Notes under the pieces: model-generated
Database searches by the model: none
What the model saw: only the letters and a program-made list of their open reading frames with translations
What the model was told of the DNA's origin: nothing
Shown here: positions 56,704 through 64,000 of the stretch, in pieces
Layout: every line of letters begins with the position of its first letter
Position numbering within the stretch: position 1 is the first letter of the stretch
Assembly (NCBI GenBank): GCA_016187945.1
Contig: JACPIT010000004.1
Coordinates: 370,854-434,853, forward strand
Length of the DNA stretch: 64,000 bases
Origin: Opitutia bacterium
GTDB taxonomy: Bacteria > Verrucomicrobiota > Verrucomicrobiia > Opitutales > Opitutaceae
Direction: 5' to 3'
Program-made: the position numbers and the translations under genes

Positions 56704-57345
56704 TTAGGCTTTCTTGGCCTTCTTGCCGGCGCGGATGATGACGTCGTCACCGTTGGCGCCAGGGATCGCACCCTTCACGAGGATGAGATTCTTGTCGGCG
56801 ATGATTTTGACGACGCGCAGGTTTTGGACCGTGCGCTGGTCGGAGCCCATGTGACCGGGCATCGCTTGGTTTTTCCAAGAGCGACCGGGCGTCTGGCGCA
56901 TACCGATCGAGCCGATGCGGCGGTGGAACATCGAACCGTGCGAGGCGGGGCCGCCGGCGACACGGAAGCGTTTCACGACGCCGGCGAAGCCTTTGCCTTT
57001 GGAGATGCCGATCACGTCGATGACCTGACCTTCGGTGAAGGCGGCAACCGTGACGACATCGCCGGCCTTGACCGTGGGAGCGGCGGCGAGGCGGACTTCG
57101 TTGAGCACGCGGGGCGTGTTCTCGAGGCCGGCCTTCTTGGCGTGGGCGGCTTCGGCCTTGCTCGCGTTCTTCGCCTTTTGGGCGCCGAAGCCGAGCTGGA
57201 CGGCGTTATAACCGTCGGTCTCGACGGTCTTGACTTGGACAACCGGGCAGGGGCCGGCTTCCACGACGGTGACCGGCACGAGCACGTTCTGTGCGTCGTA
57301 GACCTGGGTCATCCCGAGTTTTTTGCCTAATAGAGTAGCGATCAT
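56704..57345 (-). CDS. rplC: 50S ribosomal protein L3
   Basis: 213 aa. LGKKLGMTQVYDAQNVLVPV, GKGFAGVVKRFRVAGGPASH, GSMFHRRIGSIGMRQTPGRS and AMPGHMGSDQRTVQNLRVVK are canonical. The 106-bp gap to rpsJ is the longest in the S10 section and could hold regulatory structure; I see no clear promoter in it. Confidence 0.98.
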   Translation of the reverse strand: MIATLLGKKLGMTQVYDAQNVLVPVTVVEAGPCPVVQVKTVETDGYNAVQLGFGAQKAKNASKAEAAHAKKAGLENTPRVLNEVRLAAAPTVKAGDVVTVAAFTEGQVIDVIGISKGKGFAGVVKRFRVAGGPASHGSMFHRRIGSIGMRQTPGRSWKNQAMPGHMGSDQRTVQNLRVVKIIADKNLILVKGAIPGANGDDVIIRAGKKAKKA

Positions 57346-57451
57346 AGGCTAAGTGGTAGGTGGAGGGTTTCCGTTTGGTTTAGACCTACGTTAGCAATCC
57401 GGCGATTGGAGCCACCGGGGGCTGCTAAAGTGACTGTCTGAAAGTTGTGGT

Positions 57452-57760
57452 TTAGACGTTGATCGTGATGTCGACGCCGGAGGGCAGGTTGAGCTTCTTG
57501 AGTTCGTCGACCGTCTGCGCGGTCGGCTCGAGGATGTCGATGAGGCGCTTGTGGGTGCGGCTCTCGAACTGCTCCATCGACTTCTTGTCGACGTGCGGCG
57601 AGCGGTTGACGGACAGTTTCTCGATGCGGGTGGGCAACGGGATCGGGCCCGAGACGCGCGCGCCGGAGCGCTTGGCGGTTTCGACGATTTCCAGAGCGGA
57701 CTGGTCGATCACACGGTAATCGAAGCCCTGAAGTTTGATGCGAATGCGTTGGCCTTTCAT
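57452..57760 (-). CDS. rpsJ: 30S ribosomal protein S10
   Basis: 102 aa from ATG 57760 ([18 protein letters not shown]). [40 protein letters not shown] and the SGVDITINV end are canonical. 20 bp after fusA; a tuf gene, often between fusA and rpsJ, is absent here. Confidence 0.98.
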   Translation of the reverse strand: MKGQRIRIKLQGFDYRVIDQSALEIVETAKRSGARVSGPIPLPTRIEKLSVNRSPHVDKKSMEQFESRTHKRLIDILEPTAQTVDELKKLNLPSGVDITINV

Positions 57761-57780
57761 GGCGGGATAAAGAACGAGGG

Positions 57781-59967
57781 TTAGGTGCGGGCCGGGGCCT
57801 TCGAGGAGGTCTCGACGATCTTGGCCAAGAGGTTGTTCGGCACTTGCGCGAAGTGCGACGGCGTGATCGAGGCGGACGCGCGGCCCTTCGAGAGCGAGCG
57901 GATGTCCGTCACGTAACCGAAGAGCATTTCGAGCGGAACGTGCGCCGCGATGATGCACGCGCCGTTCTTGTTTTCCATGCCTTGGATCTGGCCGCGACGA
58001 CGGTTGATGTCGCCCATCAGGTCGCCTTGGTAATCTTCCGGCGTGGTGACTTCGACGCCCATGATCGGCTCGAGGAGGATCGGCTTGGCGACCTTCATCG
58101 CTTCCTTGAAGGCGAAGATGCCGGCCATCTTGAACGCGAGTTCCGACGAATCGACTTCGTGGAAGGAGCCGTCGATGATGCGGATGATCGCATCGACCAC
58201 CGGGTAACCGGCGACGACACCATTGTTGGTGCCTTCCATGATGCCGTCGGTGGCGGGCTTGATGAATTCCTTCGGGATGACGCCGCCAACGATCTCGTTG
58301 ACGACTTCGATGCCCTTGCCCTTTTCGTTCGGCTCGATCTTGACGACGACGTGGCCGTATTGGCCCTTGCCGCCGGATTGACGGATGAACTTGCCGACGC
58401 CTTCCGCGGAACCGGTGACGGTCTCGCGATAGGCGATCTGCGGCTTGCCCACGGTGGCCTCGACCTTGAACTCGCGCTTCATGCGGTCGACGATGATTTC
58501 GAGGTGCAGCTCGCCCATGCCGGCGAGAATCGTCTGGCCGGTGTCCTGGTCGGTCTTGACGCGGAGAGTCGGATCCTCGGCCACGAGGCGCTGGAGCGCG
58601 ACGCCGAGTTTTTCCTGGTCACCCTTCGAGTTCGGCTCGATCGACATCGCGATGACAGGCTCGGGGAAGGACGGCGGCTCGAGGCGGATGTCGAAGTCCT
58701 CATCGCACAGCGTGTCGCCGGTGATGACGTCCTTGACGCCGACGAGGGCGCAGATGTCGCCCGCGTAGGCCAAATCGATTTCCTCACGATCCATCGCGCG
58801 CATGAGCACGAGGCGCGAGACGCGCTCCGAGCGGCGGGTGCGGGGATTGTAGAGCGGCATGCCGCGCTTCACCACGCCGGTGTAGACGCGATAGAACACG
58901 AGTTTGCCGACGAACGGGTCGGTCCAGAGCTTGAACGCGAGACCGGCGAGCTTCGCCTTGTCGTCGACGACCGCCTCGACCGGGTTGCCGGAGCTGTCCT
59001 GGCCCTTCATGGCCGGGACGTCGATCGGGTTCGGCAGATAGTTGACGACGCAGTCGAGGAGGCGCTGCACACCCTTCTTCTTGAACGCGGAGCCGGGGAT
59101 GACGCCGGTGAACTTCATCGAGACCGTGGCCTTGCGGACGGCGAGGATGAATTCTTCGGTCGTGATTTCCTGACCTTCGAGATACTTGTTCGCGATGACG
59201 TCGTCGAAATCCGACACGGCTTCGATGAGCTTCTCGCGGTATTCCTTCGCCTGCTTGGCGTATTCGGCGGGAATCGGCGCGGTGACCGGATTCATGCCAA
59301 GCGGATCCTTCGTGTCGTCGAACATGTAGGCGATGTTCTGCACGAGGTCGATCAGGCCGTTGAAGTTTTCCTCCTGGCCGATCGGAATGTAGAGCGGATG
59401 CGCGTTGGCCTTGAGCTTCTCGCGCATCTCGTCGACGGCGCGGAAGAAGTTGGCGCCGGTGCGGTCCATCTTGTTGACGAACGCAACGCGCGGAACGCCG
59501 TATTTGTTGGCCTGGCGCCAGACGGTCTCGGACTGCGGCTGCACGCCGGCGACCGCGCAGAACACCGCGACGGCGCCGTCGAGCACGCGCATGGAGCGCT
59601 CGACTTCGGCGGTGAAGTCGACGTGTCCGGGCGTGTCGATGATATTAATGCGCTGCTTGATCCCCTTCCAGGGACCGAAGGAGGCGTTCCAGGCGCAGGA
59701 AATGGCGGCGGCGGTGATCGTGATGCCGCGCTCGCGCTCCTGCTCCATCCAGTCGGTCACCGTGGTGCCTTCGTGGACTTCGCCCATCTTGTGGACGGCG
59801 CCAGAATAGAAAAGAATGCGTTCGGTCGTCGTGGTCTTGCCGGCGTCGATGTGCGCGGCGATGCCGATGTTGCGCGTCCACTCGAGCGGGAACGGGCGGT
59901 CCTTGGCGTTAGCCGCGGCGACCTTGGCCTTGTCGGTGACGACGGTGATGTTGATCGGAGAAGACAT
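57781..59967 (-). CDS. fusA: Elongation factor G
   Basis: 728 aa. GTPase of tRNA-mRNA translocation. G1 [18 protein letters not shown]2 region [21 protein letters not shown]3 [13 protein letters not shown]4 [12 protein letters not shown]; domain IV with [17 protein letters not shown] and domain [27 protein letters not shown] precedes the ATG. Slightly longer than E. coli EF-G (704). Between rpsG and rpsJ, as in the str operon. Confidence 0.98.
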   Translation of the reverse strand: MSSPINITVVTDKAKVAAANAKDRPFPLEWTRNIGIAAHIDAGKTTTTERILFYSGAVHKMGEVHEGTTVTDWMEQERERGITITAAAISCAWNASFGPWKGIKQRINIIDTPGHVDFTAEVERSMRVLDGAVAVFCAVAGVQPQSETVWRQANKYGVPRVAFVNKMDRTGANFFRAVDEMREKLKANAHPLYIPIGQEENFNGLIDLVQNIAYMFDDTKDPLGMNPVTAPIPAEYAKQAKEYREKLIEAVSDFDDVIANKYLEGQEITTEEFILAVRKATVSMKFTGVIPGSAFKKKGVQRLLDCVVNYLPNPIDVPAMKGQDSSGNPVEAVVDDKAKLAGLAFKLWTDPFVGKLVFYRVYTGVVKRGMPLYNPRTRRSERVSRLVLMRAMDREEIDLAYAGDICALVGVKDVITGDTLCDEDFDIRLEPPSFPEPVIAMSIEPNSKGDQEKLGVALQRLVAEDPTLRVKTDQDTGQTILAGMGELHLEIIVDRMKREFKVEATVGKPQIAYRETVTGSAEGVGKFIRQSGGKGQYGHVVVKIEPNEKGKGIEVVNEIVGGVIPKEFIKPATDGIMEGTNNGVVAGYPVVDAIIRIIDGSFHEVDSSELAFKMAGIFAFKEAMKVAKPILLEPIMGVEVTTPEDYQGDLMGDINRRRGQIQGMENKNGACIIAAHVPLEMLFGYVTDIRSLSKGRASASITPSHFAQVPNNLLAKIVETSSKAPART

Positions 59968-59979
59968 GAAACAGAATCC

Positions 59980-60453
59980 TTACCAGCGGAGGTGGGCGAA
60001 GGCGCGGTTGGCCTGGGCCATCTTGTGGGTGTCTTCCTTCTTCTTCACGACGGAGCCCGTGTTGTTGTAGGCGTCGATGATCTCGGCGGCGAGGGCTTCG
60101 CGCATCGCGGTGCCTTTGCGGCCCGTGGCGGCGTCGACGATCCAGCGGAGCGCGAGCGACTCCTGGCGCTCGAACGAAATCTCGACCGGCACCTGGTAGG
60201 TCGCACCACCGACGCGGCGGCTCTTGACCTCGAGCTTCGGGCGGGCGTTTTCCATCGCGCCCATGAGGAGGTCGACCGGGTCGCCCTTCTGGAGCTTCTC
60301 GCTCACGCGCTCAAAGGCGCCGTAAACGATGCGTTCCGCGACGGTCTTCTTGCCGCTCTTCATGATCACGTTGATCAGGTGAGTGACGAGCGCGCTGTTG
60401 TAGCGGACGTCCGGAACGGTGGGGCGGTGAGTAGCTCTGCGACGACGAGACAT
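59980..60453 (-). CDS. rpsG: 30S ribosomal protein S7
   Basis: 157 aa. [60 protein letters not shown] and NRAFAHLRW are canonical. Head nucleator; in E. coli the str-operon repressor. Confidence 0.98.
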   Translation of the reverse strand: MSRRRRATHRPTVPDVRYNSALVTHLINVIMKSGKKTVAERIVYGAFERVSEKLQKGDPVDLLMGAMENARPKLEVKSRRVGGATYQVPVEISFERQESLALRWIVDAATGRKGTAMREALAAEIIDAYNNTGSVVKKKEDTHKMAQANRAFAHLRW

Positions 60454-60474
60454 GGTGAAAAAGAAAGAACGTGA

Positions 60475-60855
60475 TTACTTGGCGGCCTTCGGGCGCTTGA
60501 CGCCGTATTTGGACCGCGAACGACGGCGCTTCTCGACACCAGTGGCGTCGAGCGTGCCGCGAACGATGTGGTAGCGGACGCCGGGGAGATCCTTCACACG
60601 GCCACCGCGCACGAGCACGATCGAGTGCTCCTGGAGGGAGTGACCCTCGTCGGGGATGTAGGAAATAACTTCCGTGCCGTTCGTGAGACGAACCTTGGCG
60701 ACCTTACGGATGGCCGAGTTCGGCTTCTTCGGCGTGCGGGTCATGACCTGCACGCAGACGCCACGGCGGAAGGGATTACCCTGCAGAGCCGGGGCCTTGG
60801 ACTTCGCACGGACCTTGCGACGTCCTTTTCTCACGAGTTGGTTGATGGTGGGCAT
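60475..60855 (-). CDS. rpsL: 30S ribosomal protein S12
   Basis: 126 aa. [20 protein letters not shown], the [20 protein letters not shown] loop with wild-type Lys43/Lys44 (the streptomycin-resistance position is unmutated), and [20 protein letters not shown]. First gene of the long leftward ribosomal series. The leader is pyrimidine-rich with no Shine-Dalgarno sequence. Confidence 0.98.
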   Translation of the reverse strand: MPTINQLVRKGRRKVRAKSKAPALQGNPFRRGVCVQVMTRTPKKPNSAIRKVAKVRLTNGTEVISYIPDEGHSLQEHSIVLVRGGRVKDLPGVRYHIVRGTLDATGVEKRRRSRSKYGVKRPKAAK

Positions 60856-60894
60856 TGGAGGAAGTTACGGTAGGTAAAGGAGGAAAAGGCGCGG

Positions 60895-60922
60895 AACCTA
60901 CCGGGACGAAAAGCCCCGGCAA
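60895..60922 (-). promoter_or_regulatory. Possible sigma-70-type promoter of the str/S10 series
   Basis: Minus strand: TTGCCG, 16-bp spacer, TAGGTT, 40 bp before the rpsL ATG. The -10 is weak (TATAAT match 3 of 6). Position is plausible, motif strength low. Confidence 0.3.
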
Positions 60923-61238
60923 GCACTTTTTCGCGCTGTGCTGAAAAACGCGAATCTCAGAGCGGAAACTCCAAAACCGCGGCGTCAGGTGCACCCGCAG
61001 TTTTGCTGAAGGCGCTGTTTGATGACGAAAATGGAGGGTTAGCGAACCACGTTCGCATGACGCACTTCAAGCGCGAAGTTTCAGTTTTTCTCCCAAGTTA
61101 TTCACAGGATCAGCGCAGCTTGCTCAGAGACGCGAAGAAACGCACCCACAGATGAGCGCGGAGCGTGCGGTGGCGAACGTCCGATCCGCCTTCGCTCTAC
61201 GAGCTACGGCGGATGCCCATCGGGCGAACCCGATGGGC

Positions 61239-61305
61239 AAAAAAAAACACCCGGCCGGTGAGGGCCGGGTGTAACTCAGAAGGAGCTAGGCTCTACTTCT
61301 GAGTT
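61239..61305 (-). terminator. Tandem terminator hairpins after the SPFH operon
   Basis: First hairpin AACTCAGAAG...CTTCTGAGTT (61273-61305), then ACACCCGGCC-CTCACC-GGCCGGGTGT (61247-61272) followed by nine T on the minus strand. It isolates the SPFH/small-peptide transcript from the rpsL promoter. Confidence 0.8.
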
Positions 61306-61452
61306 TTGGCGGGAGGGATCTTGAGGGTCATAATTCCCGAGTGAAAAACAAGGCAAAATTCGACCATCCCCGCCTCCGCCGTTTGTAAGCGGGTCGAGTT
61401 GAGTATCGTGACGGCCTGCGGGCGTTAAATCACGCACGCGCGCCGCGCGGAC

Positions 61453-61575
61453 TCAGAGTTCGGGCTGCTCGCTCCGTCCCTTTTTCTGCGGATTGCTCGA
61501 CTTAATGATTACGGCGATCAGCACCGCCAAGCTCGCGAGGATGCCGAGGACCGAGACGAAGATCAGGATACGCAT
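61453..61575 (-). CDS. Small single-helix membrane peptide
   Basis: 40 aa, start ATG 61575 only 5 bp after the SPFH stop, stop TGA 61453. Reads MRILIFVSVLGILASLAVLI then a basic, polar tail (KSSNPQKKGRSEQPEL). One transmembrane helix occupies residues 3-23. Spacing indicates one transcript with the SPFH gene and it ends before a terminator. No family recognised; coding status rests on spacing, hydrophobic profile and the clean stop. Confidence 0.6.
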   Translation of the reverse strand: MRILIFVSVLGILASLAVLIAVIIKSSNPQKKGRSEQPEL

Positions 61576-61580
61576 GACGG

Positions 61581-63263
61581 TTACTTATTCGCAGGTTGAT
61601 TGGCCGGCTGAAGCGACTGGCGCAAGATCGTGCCCGTAAGTGCGTCGAGCGTGCCGTTGCCGCTCCCCTGCCCGCTCACCATCACTTGCGGCGTGATCTG
61701 CACCTTGCCTTCGACGACGAGTTTCAAGAGTTCGAGTTGAGCGACCTGATTCTGGCCGAGCGTTTCGACGAGCATGCGGTAAGCTTTCGCGCGGCCCTCA
61801 CCGGTGATCACTTGCGACTCGGCCTCGCCTTTCGCGCGCGCTACTTGAGCCTTCGCGTTCTCGGCTTCTATGCGGACTTTGTATTCCGCGGCAGCGAGAT
61901 TGCGCTGCTGCTCCGCCTCCTCGGTGGCGCGCACGAGATTCGCACGCGCGACCTCGGCGAGTTTTTGCTGCCCGAAAAGTTTTTCCTGATTCAACGCGAC
62001 TTCGCGGTCCGTCTGCGTCGCGAGCAATTTTCGGCCGGGCTCTGTCGCGTCGAGGTGGATGTTGCCGACGTAGACGCCGTCGCACGTGACCTTGTAGCGC
62101 GCGAGTTCGGCGGTGATGCGCTCGGCCGCGTTGCGCTCGATTTCCGAGCGGCGTGCGACGAACTCGAGCGCGGTCATGCTCTCGGCGACGTTGCGGAACA
62201 CCGCGCGCACGACCGGCAAAATGATGCGCGCCTCGAGCACTTCGAGCGTCTCGTCTTCCTGTTCGTCCTTCACCATCTGATCGGGGTTGCCGAGCAACGC
62301 GACGAGGTAAGGCGCGTTGGCAGCCTCGACCGCGCACGCGACGCGCACATCGACGGGAAACGAAAAACCGTCCTTCGAGCGCACCGACACCGACCAATCC
62401 TGCTGGTCGGCATTCGCCGCCTGTTGAGCGGGAGTCGGCCCGTTGCGGCCGGCCTGCTGCTGCGGAACGGCGCGCGCGGTCGATGGCAGCGAGAGCGCGG
62501 CCTGATACGTGTAGGTGCGCTGCGTGGTCTTCACGAACGTCGGCACGAACGCCTCCGTGTTCAGATAGTAGGCGCCGGGCATCAGCGCCTCGGCCCAAAT
62601 GCCGCGAAAATCGCGCGGCACGAGCGGCACGCCGTTCACGACCGTGTAGGTGCGGGAATCGTTCGGGAGCACTTTGCCGGTGTTGCTTTTTATCACCGCC
62701 ACCAGTCCAGCGGCTACTTGGAGCGCCGGGATCGAGCGAATCTGGTGCAGCGCCGTGTTGTAGCGATAGGTGCCAGGTGTGAGGATCGTCGTCTGTGGCC
62801 CGCGATAGCCGGCGCCGGCGAGAAATTTCGGCGCGTTGAGCATGTCCTGCGCGTTCGACCACGGCGGCGCGAACGTCTGCGCTTCCGGCAACGGCTGGCC
62901 GTCGCGCGCGGAGACGACGCCGACCTGTCCCGGCTCGATCGTCATCACGCGGGTGAGATTCACCTCGTAGATGAAGGGGATAAAACCGAAGTGCCAGCCG
63001 GGGCCGAGGATTTCCTGTTGCGGCCCGCGCTCGCCGTTGCGCGCGATGATGTGTCCGGTTGGAAGCGGATCGCCGAATTGCTTCGCAACGATGCCGGTCT
63101 CGTCGTTGCCAACGACGACGGACGAGCCGACGCCGACCCCGAAGACGAACAAACTCACCGAGAGCACGAGCAGTGCGACGCGCGCGGCGTTCGGCACCGT
63201 CAACAGAAACGAGGCGCCGAGCGCGACGAGGCTCAGCACCGTGAACAGAATGATGATAGCCAT
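61581..63263 (-). CDS. SPFH/Band 7 (flotillin-like) membrane protein
   Basis: 560 aa. Two N-terminal hydrophobic segments (about residues 2-22 and 28-52), then a beta-rich region (RVMTIEPGQVGVVSARDG, TILTPGTYRYN) and an SPFH domain (about 290-430: WSVSVRSKDGFSFPVDVRVA, ILPVVRAVFRNVAESMTALE), followed by a long Ala/Glu coiled coil (about 440-520, NQEKLFGQQKLAEVARANLV, EAENAKAQVARAKGEAESQV) and a Gln/Asn-rich end. Such proteins oligomerise into membrane microdomain cages and often modulate FtsH-type proteases. Placed between rpoC and the str genes, which is unusual. The function is not inferable beyond the family. Confidence 0.88.
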   Translation of the reverse strand: MAIIILFTVLSLVALGASFLLTVPNAARVALLVLSVSLFVFGVGVGSSVVVGNDETGIVAKQFGDPLPTGHIIARNGERGPQQEILGPGWHFGFIPFIYEVNLTRVMTIEPGQVGVVSARDGQPLPEAQTFAPPWSNAQDMLNAPKFLAGAGYRGPQTTILTPGTYRYNTALHQIRSIPALQVAAGLVAVIKSNTGKVLPNDSRTYTVVNGVPLVPRDFRGIWAEALMPGAYYLNTEAFVPTFVKTTQRTYTYQAALSLPSTARAVPQQQAGRNGPTPAQQAANADQQDWSVSVRSKDGFSFPVDVRVACAVEAANAPYLVALLGNPDQMVKDEQEDETLEVLEARIILPVVRAVFRNVAESMTALEFVARRSEIERNAAERITAELARYKVTCDGVYVGNIHLDATEPGRKLLATQTDREVALNQEKLFGQQKLAEVARANLVRATEEAEQQRNLAAAEYKVRIEAENAKAQVARAKGEAESQVITGEGRAKAYRMLVETLGQNQVAQLELLKLVVEGKVQITPQVMVSGQGSGNGTLDALTGTILRQSLQPANQPANK

Positions 63264-63375
63264 AGCGAAACCTTACTGGGGAGGTTGAGTGCGGCCCAAA
63301 ACGTCGCGCAGCATGCGGGCGGCGCGCGGACGCGTAAACGCATTTTCGTGCGCGTCGAAAAATCGCCGCGCCGTG

Positions 63376-63410
63376 GAAAAGAAAAAGCCGCGCAGCGGAT
63401 GCTGCGCGGC
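63376..63410 (-). terminator. Rho-independent terminator of rpoC
   Basis: Minus-strand hairpin GCCGCGCAGC-ATCC-GCTGCGCGGC (63387-63410) followed by TTTTTCTTTTCC, 26 bp after the rpoC stop. Confidence 0.9.
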
Positions 63411-63436
63411 TTCGAGAGTGAACTGCGTCGTCGAGC

Positions 63437-64000
63437 TTAGCTCGCTTCGGCGGGAACCGGAGCGGCGGCGCGCGGGGCTTCGTCCATCGGGATCTCGCCG
63501 CCGAGCGGGAGCGTGACCTTCAGCTTCTTGTAAGCCGGGAGGCCGGTGCCCGCGGGGATGAGGTGACCCATGATGACGTTTTCCTTGAAGCCCTTCAGGC
63601 CGTCGACCTTGCCGAGCGTCGAGGCGTCGGTGAGGACGCGCGTCGTCTCTTGGAACGAGGCGGCGGAGATGAACGACTCGGTCTCGAGCGAGGCCTTGGT
63701 GATGCCAAGGAGGATCGGCTCGGCCTCGGCGGGTTTGCCGCCGGCGGCGTCGAGGCGCTTGTTCTCGCGGAGGAACGTCGAGCGATCGATCTGCTCGCCC
63801 CAGAAGAACTCGCTGTCACCCGGATCCGTGATGCGGACCTTGCGGAGCATCTGGCGGATGATGACCTCGATGTGCTTGTCGTTAATCGACACGCCTTGGA
63901 GACGGTAGACTTCCTGCACCTGGCCGATGAGGAACTCGTAGAGCGCGGTCGGCCCGAGGATGTCGAGGATCTCGTGCGGATCGGCGGAGCCTTCGGTGAG
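63437..64000 (-). CDS. rpoC: RNA polymerase beta' subunit, C-terminal fragment (cut by window edge)
   Basis: The frame is open from base 64000 to the TAA at 63437-63439: 187 residues of the C-terminus. [57 protein letters not shown] and [19 protein letters not shown] are hallmark sequences of the beta' C-terminal segment (residues after the bridge and trigger loop). The tail [16 protein letters not shown] is a short variable end. The remaining rpoC and presumably rpoB lie beyond the right edge. Confidence 0.97.
   Translation of the reverse strand, partial: LTEGSADPHEILDILGPTALYEFLIGQVQEVYRLQGVSINDKHIEVIIRQMLRKVRITDPGDSEFFWGEQIDRSTFLRENKRLDAAGGKPAEAEPILLGITKASLETESFISAASFQETTRVLTDASTLGKVDGLKGFKENVIMGHLIPAGTGLPAYKKLKVTLPLGGEIPMDEAPRAAAPVPAEAS

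Larger units (their letters stand above)
60856..61452. other. Spacer upstream of rpsL: leader, promoter region and upstream terminators
   Basis: No gene seen in 597 bp. Contents from left: the rpsL leader, a possible promoter (60895-60922), ordinary sequence, a palindrome TCCGCCTTCGCTCTACGAGC plus TACGGCGGA (61187-61215), a hairpin GCCCATCGGGCGAACCCGAT plus GGGC (61215-61238), then two tandem minus-strand terminator hairpins. From 61320 to 61452 nothing is recognised. Confidence 0.6.

Noticed and set aside
57844-60474. 876-codon open frame on the plus strand
   Set aside because: Antisense to fusA and rpsG, both unmistakable on the minus strand; its protein is Asp/Val/Arg-rich without motifs.
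60856-61452. tRNA or small stable RNA in the spacer before rpsL
   Set aside because: No T-loop/acceptor arrangement was found; the structures there are explained by terminators and short palindromes.

Overview
This window is about 64 kb of high-GC bacterial chromosome. Gene content and protein style (ECF sigma factor with a membrane-tethered tail, S11 with a long Ala/Lys/Pro-rich N-terminus, S10-spc-alpha genes without rpmD, very dense intergenic palindromes) suggest a Verrucomicrobiota genome, probably Opitutales/Opitutaceae. That placement is inference from recognition, not from a database search.

Layout. 0-1.4 kb: 3' part of a hybrid histidine kinase. 1.5-3.2 kb: lnt. 3.4-8.3 kb: a four-gene module of SGNH hydrolase-TPR protein, NodU/CmcH-type carbamoyltransferase, SxtJ-like and DUF5989-like membrane proteins. 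8.4-11.4 kb: secA. 11.6-15.6 kb: circularly permuted ATP-grasp, alpha-E and transglutaminase genes. 15.9-18.5 kb: membrane-tethered ECF sigma factor with a membrane partner, bracketed by two copies of one repeat. 18.9-25.2 kb: UDP-xylose synthase-like gene, tgt, folK-folB-folP, trpG/pabA, nrdR with an overlapping unknown gene, and a HIT protein. 25.2-41.6 kb: housekeeping and exported proteins (S9 peptidase, dprA, nnr, acpS, pdxJ, GNAT, gltA, guaA, sialate O-acetylesterase). 41.9-60.9 kb: an almost continuous leftward ribosomal region reading rpsL-rpsG-fusA-rpsJ-rplC-D-W-B-rpsS-rplV-rpsC-rplP-rpmC-rpsQ-rplN-X-E-rpsN-H-rplF-R-rpsE-rplO-secY-(adk-like)-map-rpsM-K-D-rpoA-rplQ. 61.4-64 kb: a small membrane peptide and an SPFH protein between the str genes and the 3' end of rpoC.

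The most unusual feature is the non-coding DNA. Almost every larger spacer holds a palindromic element of one of two kinds. The first has REP/BIME architecture: a GTAG (or GGAG) foot, a short perfect hairpin, and often a second inverted unit ending in CTAC (or CTCC). The GTAG foot is the published hallmark of REPs mobilised by RAYT (TnpA-REP) transposases. The second is larger (60-170 bp) and AT-richer, with arms built from an iterated 6-11 nt word. Both kinds sit at or inside stop codons far more often than expected, both lie in ribosomal-operon spacers or around them, and two REP units are translated in frame inside nnr. No RAYT gene, CRISPR array, tRNA or rRNA was recognised in the window.

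Other points for follow-up: the gene in the adk position (secY-adk-map) has lost its P-loop and catalytic arginine; tgt lacks two of the three expected zinc cysteines; and the sigma factor/partner pair lies between two direct repeats.
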